Positions 1 through 5,345 of a stretch of DNA of 6,023 nucleotides are shown here, one piece after another. Within the stretch, counting starts at the first letter, position 1. Each line of letters opens with the position of its first letter. This DNA is from an uncultured Paracoccaceae bacterium (lineage in GTDB: Bacteria; Pseudomonadota; Alphaproteobacteria; Rhodobacterales; Rhodobacteraceae), in NCBI GenBank assembly GCA_937927885.1, contig CALEZJ010000351.1, positions 1-6,023 on the forward strand, given 5' to 3'. The notes under the pieces were generated by a model. The model searched no databases. It saw only the letters and a list, made by a program, of their open reading frames with translations, and was not told the DNA's origin. The translations under genes were made by a program, and so were the position numbers.

Positions 1-1
1 G

Positions 2-238
2 GCGCCGATGGTCGCGCCCGAGGATGCCGAGTTCATCGCCCAGGCGCTGACGCTGTTGCCGCCGCAGCCCTGGGGCGCCACCTCGTGGTCGGACTGGACC
101 AACGCCGTCAAGGCCGCGACGGGTCGCAAGGGCAAGGGGTTGTTCATGCCGCTCAGGAAGGTGCTGACCGGGATGGAGCATGGGCCTGACATGGGGGCAC
201 TGATGCCGCTCTTGCAAAAGGCGCCGCATCTGGGGTGA
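2..238 (+). CDS. gltX: Glutamyl-tRNA synthetase, C-terminal end (partial)
   Basis: This is the last 78 codons of a gene that begins before the window and ends at TGA 236-238. GltX is a cytoplasmic class I aminoacyl-tRNA synthetase that charges tRNA-Glu with glutamate using ATP. The visible part belongs to the helical C-terminal anticodon-binding region. The recognisable block is TGRKGKGLFMPLRKVLTG followed by MEHGPDMGALMPLL, which matches the conserved tail of bacterial GltX (T-G-x-K-G-K-x-L-F-M-P-L-R, then H-G-P). The catalytic HIGH and KMSKS motifs would lie upstream, outside the window. Many alphaproteobacteria carry two gltX copies, and this fragment cannot show which one it is. It converges on the vWA gene and is followed five bases later by a GC hairpin. 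Confidence 0.93.
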   Translation, partial: APMVAPEDAEFIAQALTLLPPQPWGATSWSDWTNAVKAATGRKGKGLFMPLRKVLTGMEHGPDMGALMPLLQKAPHLG

Positions 239-243
239 GGAAA

Positions 244-263
244 GGGGGCCATCCGGCCCCCTT
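244..263. terminator. GC hairpin between convergent genes, candidate bidirectional terminator
   Basis: GGGGGCC (244-250) pairs perfectly with GGCCCCC (255-261) around the four-base loop ATCC. On the plus strand it is followed by only two T's (TTGTCGTC). On the minus strand it is followed by TTT, from AAA at 241-243. It sits five bases after the gltX stop and 37 bases past the vWA stop, where both convergent transcripts could use it. The short U-tracts make it a weak intrinsic terminator by the E. coli standard, though this is common in high-GC alphaproteobacteria. Confidence 0.6.
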
Positions 264-267
264 GTCG

Positions 268-312
268 TCAGTTCTTCGGGGCTCAGTTCTTGGTGGCTCA
301 GTTCTTGGGGGC
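268..312 (-). repeat. Three tandem 15-base units carrying in-frame stop codons
   Basis: Units lie at 268-282, 283-297 and 298-312, each of the form tcagttctt followed by a six-base G-rich part. Units 1 and 2 differ at two positions, and unit 3 differs from each of them at one. On the minus strand each unit reads Ala-(Pro or Thr)-Lys-Asn-stop in the frame of the vWA gene. The gene's real stop (298-300) is therefore followed by two more in-frame copies of its last four codons plus stop. Duplication of the gene's 3' end by slippage is the simplest origin. Confidence 0.85.
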
Positions 313-1365
313 CTCGTCGCCCGCAGGCCCCTCGTAGGGGCGCACGAACTGGGCGTAACCCGGCGTGGTTCCGGCGACGAACCCCTCGTCAAAGCCATAA
401 TCGAACTCGGCCGCGGCATCATACCGGTGGCAGCGGGCTTCCTCGACGAAATAGCTGCCCTGCGGTTCGAATTGCCAGGCGCGGCAGGCTGCATCGGCGG
501 CGCAAGCGGCCTCGCATTGCTCGGGCGTGCCGTCGGCGGGAAAGCTGATCGCGGTCAACGGCGCGGCCACGATGCCCAGATCGCGCCCCGTGGCCCAGAT
601 CTGCAGGCCCGCCTGGCGGGACGGCCCCGGATACCACGGGCCGCCCTGCCGGGCGTCGTCGGCGGGGGCGGGTTCCGGCGCGGGCGCGGGTTCGGGTTCA
701 GGTTCTGGCTGGGGCGGCGGTTCGGGCGCTGCGGTCAGAGTCTGGGTCAGGGCCTCGGCCAGGGTGGCCGCGTCATTGGCCTGGACATAGCGCCCGCCGG
801 TTTCCTCGGCGAGGCAGGCGACCTGTGCGCCTTCTTCGCGGCTCAGGCCAAAGCCCACGACATGCGCGGTGAAATTGACGCCCGACGATTCCAGTTCGCG
901 CCCCAGGGCGCAGGGATCGGCCTCGCAGGTCTCGATCCCGTCAGTGACCAGAACGACGGTCGCCGGATCCTCGGACCAGCGCAGGATTTCGGCGGCCCGG
1001 CGGACGGATTCGGTCAGCGGGGTGCGGCCCTGAAAGCGCATCGCGTTGACCGCGGTCGAGATTGCCCCGGCGGTGCCCGGCGCGGGGGCGACCATCAGTT
1101 CGATGTCGCCACAATCGCCCCGGGTGCGGTGGCCATAGGCCATCAGCCCCAGCGACACGCCCGGGTCGATCCCGGCCAGCACCTCGGCCACGACGCGGCG
1201 GGCGATCTCGAGTTTGGGCACGCCGTCGATCTGCCCCCACATCGAACCCGAGCCATCCATCACGATCATCGTGCGCGGCTGGGTGGGGGGAACCTGCGCG
1301 AGCGCAGTCTGGGTCAAGGCGAGGGGGGAAAGGGTCAGGGCAAGCAGGGGCAATCGAAAATGCAT
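298..1365 (-). CDS. Secreted von Willebrand factor A domain protein with cysteine-rich (PAN-like) C-terminal domain
   Basis: A 355-residue protein whose N-terminus looks like a signal peptide: a hydrophobic stretch at 5-22 ending LAQ, with likely cleavage after Ala23. A periplasmic or exported location follows. Residues about 31-210 form a vWA domain with a complete-looking MIDAS metal site: DGSGSM at 37-42, a Thr in GRTPLT (113-118) and Asp142 in VTDGIE. A Pro/Glu/Ala linker (about 213-234) joins it to a tail of about 110 residues. The tail has Cys283, Cys287, Cys293 and Cys311 and the pattern EQCEAACAADAACRAWQF, typical of PAN/apple-like modules. vWA domains usually mediate metal-dependent protein binding; the partner here is unknown. 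The start is supported by CAGGA about 10 bases upstream of the ATG and by the signal peptide. A weak promoter candidate lies between it and the Nudix gene, so it may be transcribed alone as well as with the upstream pair. Confidence 0.88.
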   Translation of the reverse strand: MHFRLPLLALTLSPLALTQTALAQVPPTQPRTMIVMDGSGSMWGQIDGVPKLEIARRVVAEVLAGIDPGVSLGLMAYGHRTRGDCGDIELMVAPAPGTAGAISTAVNAMRFQGRTPLTESVRRAAEILRWSEDPATVVLVTDGIETCEADPCALGRELESSGVNFTAHVVGFGLSREEGAQVACLAEETGGRYVQANDAATLAEALTQTLTAAPEPPPQPEPEPEPAPAPEPAPADDARQGGPWYPGPSRQAGLQIWATGRDLGIVAAPLTAISFPADGTPEQCEAACAADAACRAWQFEPQGSYFVEEARCHRYDAAAEFDYGFDEGFVAGTTPGYAQFVRPYEGPAGDEAPKN

Positions 1366-1416
1366 CGGGATTCAATCCTGTTGGCGGTCTGTCGTGCGGC
1401 ACGCGGCCTGCGCGGC

Positions 1417-1444
1417 AGTCTAGCCGGGGACAGGGCAGGATCAA
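1417..1444 (-). promoter_or_regulatory. Candidate sigma70-type promoter for the vWA gene
   Basis: Read on the minus strand, TTGATC (1444-1439) is followed after 16 bases by TAGACT (1422-1417). Each hexamer matches four of six consensus positions (TTGACA, TATAAT). Transcription would start near 1410, about 45 bases ahead of the vWA ATG. The -35 element overlaps the Nudix stop codon. This is a consensus match in a GC-rich gap, without other support. Confidence 0.3.
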
Positions 1445-2151
1445 CCCACGGATGCGTGTGTCGGGATGCGGCGGAACAGGGACCCGGGACCGGAATTGTC
1501 GAAGAAGGGCACGGTTTGCGGCCGATCCCCGGTTACCAGCGCCTCGGCCTCGGCCAGAACCACTTCGGTGATGAAGGGCAGGTCGAGCGCGCGCGCCTCG
1601 GCCAGCGCGATCCAGTGCAGATGCCCCAGTTCGTCGGTGGCCTCTGAAAAATCATCGGGATCGCCTGCCAGATCCGCGGCGTCGGCCAGAAAGAAGCGCG
1701 CGTCAAAGCGGCGGCTGCGCCCGGGCGGGGTGACGGCGCGAAACAGGAAATGCAGGGCCTCGGGCCGGGGGGTCAGGTGGCGCCCGGCGAAGGCCTGCCA
1801 GTCGGCGGGCAGCGGGCCGGACCAGTCACCGGGTGCGGCCAGCATGAGGCCGGCCTCCTCCCAGAGTTCGCGGATCGCGGCCAGCGCCAGCGCCTCGGGC
1901 GAGGGGGGGTGCGGCGTGGTCGGCCAGGCGGTGAGCGCGGTGCGCATCCCTTCGGGCAGGGACACCGCCGATGCCAGCAGACGGTCGCCCGGGTCCACCG
2001 CGCCGCCGGGAAAGACGTATTTCGACGGCATGAAGGCCGCCCCGGCCCCCCGCTGGCCCATCAGCACGCGCGGTCCCGACGGCCCGTCGCGGCGCACCAG
2101 CACCACGGTCGCCGCGTCCCGGATCGGCTGGTCGGGGGCAGCGGCGGTCAT
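1441..2151 (-). CDS. Nudix hydrolase, NUDT19/NUDT7-like type with an insertion in the Nudix box
   Basis: A 236-residue Nudix-fold protein. Nudix enzymes cleave nucleoside diphosphates linked to another moiety, using metal ions held by the glutamates of the Nudix box. The box is split: YVFPGGAVDPGD at 45-56 supplies the glycine part, and the helix REx2EExGL is at 94-102 (RELWEEAGL). The gap of about 37 residues is far longer than the usual G-x5-E-x7-REUxEExGU. In eukaryotes such an insertion marks NUDT19, a CoA or acyl-CoA diphosphatase, so a CoA-related substrate is possible but only inferred. The chosen ATG (2151-2149) overlaps the DUF983 stop as ATGA. No strong Shine-Dalgarno precedes it, consistent with translational coupling. 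The reading frame is open further upstream, but that stretch is antiparallel-free shadow of the DUF983 gene in another frame, and the N-terminus IRDAATVVLV is where a Nudix fold normally begins. Confidence 0.9.
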   Translation of the reverse strand: MTAAAPDQPIRDAATVVLVRRDGPSGPRVLMGQRGAGAAFMPSKYVFPGGAVDPGDRLLASAVSLPEGMRTALTAWPTTPHPPSPEALALAAIRELWEEAGLMLAAPGDWSGPLPADWQAFAGRHLTPRPEALHFLFRAVTPPGRSRRFDARFFLADAADLAGDPDDFSEATDELGHLHWIALAEARALDLPFITEVVLAEAEALVTGDRPQTVPFFDNSGPGSLFRRIPTHASVG

Positions 2152-2549
2152 GGCGCGTCGCCGAACCCGTGCATGCGGCGCGACCATTGCAGCGCGACCA
2201 GCGCCCCCTTGAAGCGCGGCAGAAGGAACAGCGCCAGCGCCAGTGCCACGCTCCAGCACAGCGCGATCATCACCCAGGGTGACGGGGCCCAGGCGAGATA
2301 GACCGCGAGATAGAGCGCCATGATCGACTTGCCGACCACAAGGATGGTCAGATAGGCCGGGCCATCGTCGGCGCGGTGGTGGTGCAGCGCCTCGCCGCAG
2401 ACGGGGCAGGCATCCGCCACTTTCAGATAGCCGGACATCACCCGCCCCTCGCCGCAGCAGGGGCAACGACGCGCCCAGCCCCGCCGCAGGGCAGGGCCCA
2501 GCGGCCGGTCGTCGGCGGGCTGGGTGGAAACGGTATCGCTGAGCGTCAT
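2148..2549 (-). CDS. DUF983 family zinc-ribbon membrane protein
   Basis: A 133-residue protein of the DUF983 family, whose function is not established. A cytoplasmic N-terminal zinc-ribbon-like part has two CxxC pairs, Cys29/Cys32 (RCPCCGEG) and Cys48/Cys51 (ACPVCGEA). The family-typical motif RADDGPAY (59-66) follows, then two membrane segments at about 66-87 and 91-110 and a basic C-terminus. The start is well supported: CGAGGA lies upstream of the ATG with about five bases between. The gene leads the leftward operon and its stop overlaps the start of the Nudix gene. It is divergent from the EF-hand gene, with 188 bases between them. DUF983 genes next to Nudix genes are, as I recall, a common alphaproteobacterial pairing. 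Confidence 0.9.
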   Translation of the reverse strand: MTLSDTVSTQPADDRPLGPALRRGWARRCPCCGEGRVMSGYLKVADACPVCGEALHHHRADDGPAYLTILVVGKSIMALYLAVYLAWAPSPWVMIALCWSVALALALFLLPRFKGALVALQWSRRMHGFGDAP

Positions 2550-2550
2550 G

Positions 2551-2656
2551 GCAGTCCTCGAACGGGGGAACGGGGGCGGCGGTGGTCACCGGCGCAGGCG
2601 GCGACCTTCTCGCAACACGGAGACAGGGTCAAGCGCAGCCTTGTGCCGAGGACTGC
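2551..2656. repeat. Separated 10-base inverted repeat in the divergent intergenic region
   Basis: GCAGTCCTCG (2551-2560) and its exact reverse complement CGAGGACTGC (2647-2656) lie 86 bases apart. The left arm contains the ribosome binding site of the DUF983 gene; the right arm lies about 80 bases before the EF-hand start. The intergenic stretch also holds two tandem AACGGGGG units (2561-2576). The two arms could be operator half-sites or a copied ribosome-binding segment, or the match could be chance. I found no convincing -35/-10 pair for either direction here; GGTCAA (2627-2632) gives TTGACC on the minus strand but has no good -10 partner. Confidence 0.35.
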
Positions 2657-2737
2657 GACGGAATGCCCGGGGTGCTGCGTGGAAGGGGTATCAACGCGCC
2701 AAAGACGAAGTCGCGGCGCCCGATTGGAGAGACTGAC

Positions 2738-3322
2738 ATGCGAACCCGTACCTTGACTTTTGCCGCCGTGATCCTTGCCGCCCTGCCCACGCTGGCCCTG
2801 GCGCAGACCCGCCCGGCACCGGTGCTGGACTTTGCCGCCGCGGACACCGACGGCGACGGCGCGATCTCGCGCCAGGAATGGACGACCTATTCGGGCAGCC
2901 TTGTGCAGGGCATGCGCGCCGAGGGACTTGCCATGCGCGCCGATGCGCTGCTGGCGGCCGGTGACAGCGATGGCGACGGCGCCCTGAACCGCGACGAGCT
3001 GGTGGCTGCGCTGACCGCGCAAGCCGGGCAGCGCGGCGAGCGCATGCGCGGCCCGCGCGGCGACGACATGGCCCAGATGCGTCGCCAGGGCCGCGAGGGT
3101 CACGGCGGCCACGGCGGGCGGCACGGGGACATGCGCCGCGAGGGGCGTGGCCCGATGGGCGGAGAGATGCGGGGTGACATGCGCGGCGAGTGGGGCGCAG
3201 ACATGGGCGCGCGGGGCTTTGCCCGGATCGACGCCGATGGCAACGGCAGCCTCTCGCCCGAGGAACTGGCCCAGGCGCAGGAGTTCCTGAACTGGATGGC
3301 CCAGCGTCCGCGCCGCAACTGA
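2738..3322 (+). CDS. Secreted EF-hand calcium-binding protein with Gly/Arg/Met/His-rich insert
   Basis: A 194-residue protein with an N-terminal signal peptide: basic start MRTR, hydrophobic 6-21, and LALAQ with likely cleavage after Ala22. It should act in the periplasm or outside the cell. Three canonical EF-hand loops are visible: DTDGDGAISRQE (36-47), DSDGDGALNRDE (76-87) and DADGNGSLSPEE (165-176). Each has acidic residues or Asn at positions 1, 3 and 5 and Glu at 12, so calcium binding is likely. Between loops two and three, residues about 97-160 are low-complexity and rich in Gly, Arg, Met and His (for example GHGGHGGRHGDMRREG), with repeated MRG motifs. That insert could bind transition metals or be disordered. 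The start is set by GGAGA (2726-2730) and the signal peptide; an upstream in-frame ATG at 2663 would put 25 residues ahead of the signal and is unlikely. It precedes a sigma-factor/metal-sensor cassette in the same direction, 85 bases away, and may be its target or partner. Confidence 0.88.
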   Translation: MRTRTLTFAAVILAALPTLALAQTRPAPVLDFAAADTDGDGAISRQEWTTYSGSLVQGMRAEGLAMRADALLAAGDSDGDGALNRDELVAALTAQAGQRGERMRGPRGDDMAQMRRQGREGHGGHGGRHGDMRREGRGPMGGEMRGDMRGEWGADMGARGFARIDADGNGSLSPEELAQAQEFLNWMAQRPRRN

Positions 3323-3349
3323 GCCCAAGAACCGAGTTGAACTGGCGTC

Positions 3350-3382
3350 GGCCGGACGCTAGCCCTGTGGCAGGGTCCGGCC
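3350..3382 (+). other. Bulged stem-loop between the EF-hand and sigma-factor genes
   Basis: GGCCGGA (3350-3356) pairs with TCCGGCC (3376-3382), and CCCTG (3363-3367) with CAGGG (3371-3375), around the loop TGG. A six-base bulge CGCTAG is left on the 5' side, giving twelve base pairs in all. No T-run follows (GAACGCGAAC), so it is not a standard intrinsic terminator. It could partly terminate, protect the EF-hand mRNA 3' end, or mark a processing site that separates expression of the EF-hand gene from the regulatory genes. Confidence 0.45.
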
Positions 3383-3407
3383 GAACGCGAACGGGGCCCG
3401 GTGAGCG

Positions 3408-4001
3408 ATGCCCAGGGATACCACGCCGACCATGACATCCGTCGAGGGTTCCAGCGACGAGGCCTTGCTGGCGCGCTATGCGTCGGGCGACGGCGAGGCC
3501 GCGCGCCTGCTGGTCGACCGGCTGGCGCCACGGATTCACCGGCTGGCGCTGCGGCTGTTGCAGGACCGCGCCGAGGCCGAGGACGTGACGCAAGAGGCTC
3601 TGTTGCGGCTTTGGCGGATCGCGCCGCGCTGGGTGGCCGGAGGGGCACAGCCCTCGACCTGGTTGCACCGCGTGGCGGTCAATCTGGCGACCGACCGCCT
3701 GCGTCGGCGCCGGGGCGTGGGGCTGGACACGATCGACGAACCCGACGATCCGGCGCCTTCGGTGGTTGATACGATGATCGAGGGCCAGCGCCTGCGCGCG
3801 CTGGACGACGCGCTGGCCCTGTTGCCCGAGCGTCAGCGGGTCGCGGTGGTACTGCGCCATCTGGAAGGGATGACCAATCCCGAGATTGCCGCCAGCATGG
3901 GGCTGGGGGTCGAAGCGGTCGAAAGCCTGACCGCGCGGGGAAAACGGCGGCTGACCGAATTGTTGATGGGTCGGCGCGAGGAATTGGGGTATCGAGGATG
4001 A
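3408..4001 (+). CDS. ECF-type RNA polymerase sigma factor (CnrH/RpoE-like)
   Basis: A 197-residue group 4 sigma factor that would direct RNA polymerase core to a small stress regulon. The sigma-2 region spans about 17-102: DVTQEALLRLWR (59-70) corresponds to the core-binding region 2.2, and STWLHRVAVNLATDRLRRRR (83-102) to the -10 recognition part. An acidic linker with DEPDDPAPS (110-118) follows. Sigma-4 is at about 130-186, with LPERQRVAVVLRHLEGMTNPEIAASMG forming the helix-turn-helix and VEAVESLTARGKRRL the recognition end. There is no sigma-1.1 or sigma-3, as expected for ECF factors. The ATG at 3408 has GGTGAG just upstream; ATG 3432 (MTSVEG) is an alternative with little effect on the domains. 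The stop overlaps the next gene's start as ATGA, pointing to coupled translation with its probable anti-sigma factor. Confidence 0.92.
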   Translation: MPRDTTPTMTSVEGSSDEALLARYASGDGEAARLLVDRLAPRIHRLALRLLQDRAEAEDVTQEALLRLWRIAPRWVAGGAQPSTWLHRVAVNLATDRLRRRRGVGLDTIDEPDDPAPSVVDTMIEGQRLRALDDALALLPERQRVAVVLRHLEGMTNPEIAASMGLGVEAVESLTARGKRRLTELLMGRREELGYRG

Positions 4002-4399
4002 CCGGCGAGCACGAGAAAAGCGCGGATTCGGGGCTGGAGGCGCTGTTTGCCGAGGCGCGCCAGGCTCCCCCGTCCCCCCTGGACGCGGCCTTTCGGACCC
4101 GGCTGATCGAGGACGCGGCGCGACTTGCGCAGGCGTCGCGCATCCGGCGCCCGGGGCTGTGGTCCCGCCTGTTCGCGCGGCTCGCCGATCCGCAGCGTGC
4201 GCCCGGCGTGGCCGGCGTGGCGGCGGCCGGCGTGGCGGGGCTGTGGATCGGCCTGTCCGGCCCGGGCATGACCGGCGAACTGATCACCCAGGTCTGGCAG
4301 GGCGTCGCGCCCGCCGCGGCCTGGAGCGGTGACGAAACCGCGGTATTCACCCAGTCCGGCAGCGACCTTCTGGCGCTGCTTGGCGACGAGGAGCCATGA
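3998..4399 (+). CDS. Small single-span membrane protein, probable anti-sigma factor
   Basis: A 133-residue protein with no enzyme motif. The first 67 residues are charged and probably cytoplasmic, with an amphipathic stretch DSGLEALFAEARQAPP and a following helix that could clasp the sigma factor. A glycine/alanine-rich membrane segment lies at about 68-88. The remaining 45 residues would be periplasmic. Size and topology resemble CnrY-type anti-sigma factors, which hold an ECF sigma at the membrane. The call rests mainly on position: it overlaps the sigma gene by four bases and is followed seven bases later by a metal-sensor-like gene. I see no zinc-binding HxxxCxxC (ZAS) motif, so it is not the classic zinc anti-sigma type. 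Confidence 0.75.
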   Translation: MTGEHEKSADSGLEALFAEARQAPPSPLDAAFRTRLIEDAARLAQASRIRRPGLWSRLFARLADPQRAPGVAGVAAAGVAGLWIGLSGPGMTGELITQVWQGVAPAAAWSGDETAVFTQSGSDLLALLGDEEP

Positions 4400-4406
4400 G
4401 GCAGCG

Positions 4407-4901
4407 ATGAGCGAGACACCCGCGACCGCAACCCCCCGCAAGTCAGGCCGCGCCCTGCGCGTGGCGCTGATCCTTTCCCTGATGGTCAATGTGCTGGTCA
4501 TCGGCACGCTGGCGGGCGGCGCGTGGCGCATGGCACGCCTCGACCCTGCCGCCACCGGGCCCGATATCCGCGCGCTCTGGCGGGCGCTGCCTGATGATGC
4601 GCGGGGCGCCTTGCGGCAGGTCGCCCGCGAACAGGGCCTGCATGGAGAGCACGGCGACCGCGCTGAACGGCGGGCGCGCGAAGGGCGTGTCAACGGCGAC
4701 CTTCTGGCGGCGCTGCGGGCGGAACCTTTTGATCCCGATACATTTTCGCAGATCCTGCGCGCCGACCGCGAAGGGGCGGTTAGCCGTCTGGACCGCGCCC
4801 ATGCCGCCTTGGCCGAGCAGATCGCCCGGCTGACCCCCGAGGCCCGTGCGGCGATGGCCGCGCGTTTCGAATCCGGTCTGCGCGATCACAACCGGCGCTG
4901 A
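4407..4901 (+). CDS. Membrane-anchored periplasmic heavy-metal sensor-like protein (CnrX/ZraP/CpxP-type)
   Basis: A 164-residue protein. A short basic cytoplasmic start precedes one membrane segment at about 17-40 (LRVALILSLMVNVLVIGTLAGG), and the rest is a helical periplasmic domain. That N-terminus and the mostly helical, Arg/Ala/Glu-rich body fit the heavy-metal sensor/resistance family (Metal_resist) that includes CnrX and ZraP. Helices are at about 53-90, 94-104 and 110-155; the C-terminal TPEARAAMAARFE resembles the LTPEQR-type ends of CpxP/Spy relatives. Histidines at 79, 82, 132 and 161 are candidate metal ligands, but the bound metal cannot be read from sequence. The ATG at 4407 has TGAGG (4397-4401), overlapping the previous gene's stop, as its ribosome binding site. 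It closes the sigma/anti-sigma operon, where it would sense the signal and release or restrain the sigma factor. No clear terminator follows. Confidence 0.82.
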   Translation: MSETPATATPRKSGRALRVALILSLMVNVLVIGTLAGGAWRMARLDPAATGPDIRALWRALPDDARGALRQVAREQGLHGEHGDRAERRAREGRVNGDLLAALRAEPFDPDTFSQILRADREGAVSRLDRAHAALAEQIARLTPEARAAMAARFESGLRDHNRR

Positions 4902-5158
4902 ACGCCGCCCGGTGAAGGGCCGGGGCAGGGGTGACGCGGGGCGCGGCACAGGCCTTGCGGAAGGTCGGACGGGCCGGGGCGCATAGGCGAGCCATCCCGC
5001 GGGGAAGGGATGCGGCCCGCGCAGCGTCGACCCTTCGGGCAATGCCGTGTCCTGTCAATGAACCCTGCAGATCGCCGCCCGCGCGGCCCCGACAGCCGCG
5101 CGGCCGTGCCCCTGGCCGGACCGCGTTCTGGCAGGCGGAGGGTCTGTCGGGTGGCCCG

Positions 5159-5225
5159 GATCATCGTATCACCCCGATCCGCGCGGCCTCTGCGGGTCGA
5201 GGATGATCGGCTTTCGGGGCGAAAG
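5159..5225. other. Nested hairpin plus adjacent short hairpin
   Basis: GATCATC (5159-5165) pairs with GATGATC (5202-5208), enclosing GATCCGC (5176-5182) paired with GCGGGTC (5192-5198), with one U-G wobble. Two bases later comes the perfect hairpin CTTTCG-GGG-CGAAAG (5211-5225). Three stems in 67 non-coding bases suggest a structured RNA or regulatory element. It does not match any family I recognise. Confidence 0.3.
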
Positions 5226-5242
5226 GGTCCGTTGCCCAAGGA

Positions 5243-5345
5243 TTGAAAGGCCCCGTGGCGTCGGTATGGAGTCGGCACAAGACGAAAAGTCCCGCCGGGC
5301 AATCAGGGAAGTGCAGCCCGTGGCCCTGGCCGCCCTGATCCTTTG
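5243..5345 (+). ncRNA. Possible small RNA unit (weak promoter and hairpin)
   Basis: TTGAAA (5243-5248) and TATGGA (5265-5270), 16 bases apart, match five and three of six consensus promoter positions. No plus-strand gene lies downstream. About 70 bases later ATCAGGG (5302-5308) and CCCTGAT (5333-5339) form a perfect 7-base inverted repeat followed by CCTTTGT, a weak terminator shape. A transcript of roughly 70 bases could lie between them. The loop is long (24 bases) and the T-run short, so this is only a candidate. Confidence 0.15.

Noticed and set aside
470..482. GGTTCGAATTGCC, resembling a tRNA T-loop
   Set aside because: It lies inside the vWA gene, encoding part of the cysteine-rich tail. 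No acceptor, D or anticodon arms can be built around it.
235..1647. A 470-codon open frame on the plus strand
   Set aside because: It is antisense to the vWA gene and the end of the Nudix gene, with Gly/Arg-rich sequence of no recognisable family. The minus-strand genes have a signal peptide, a MIDAS motif and a Nudix helix.
2152..2589. Upstream extension of the Nudix frame to a 382-residue protein
   Set aside because: The extra part is the DUF983 coding region read in another frame (Arg/Pro/Gly-rich). The Nudix fold begins right after the ATG at 2151 and the ATGA overlap explains its start.
2582..2737. Longer start for the EF-hand protein (ATG at 2582 or 2663)
   Set aside because: It would bury the signal peptide 25-52 residues inside the protein, and a good ribosome binding site (GGAGA) sits just before ATG 2738.
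2691..3860. A 389-codon minus-strand open frame
   Set aside because: It runs antisense across the EF-hand and sigma-factor genes and consists mostly of Arg/Pro/Ser/Ala without any motif. It is a GC-rich shadow frame.
3679..4693. Long minus-strand frames opposite the sigma, anti-sigma and sensor genes
   Set aside because: They have low-complexity Arg/Ser/Pro composition and no recognisable domain, while the plus-strand genes overlap in operon style and show family motifs.
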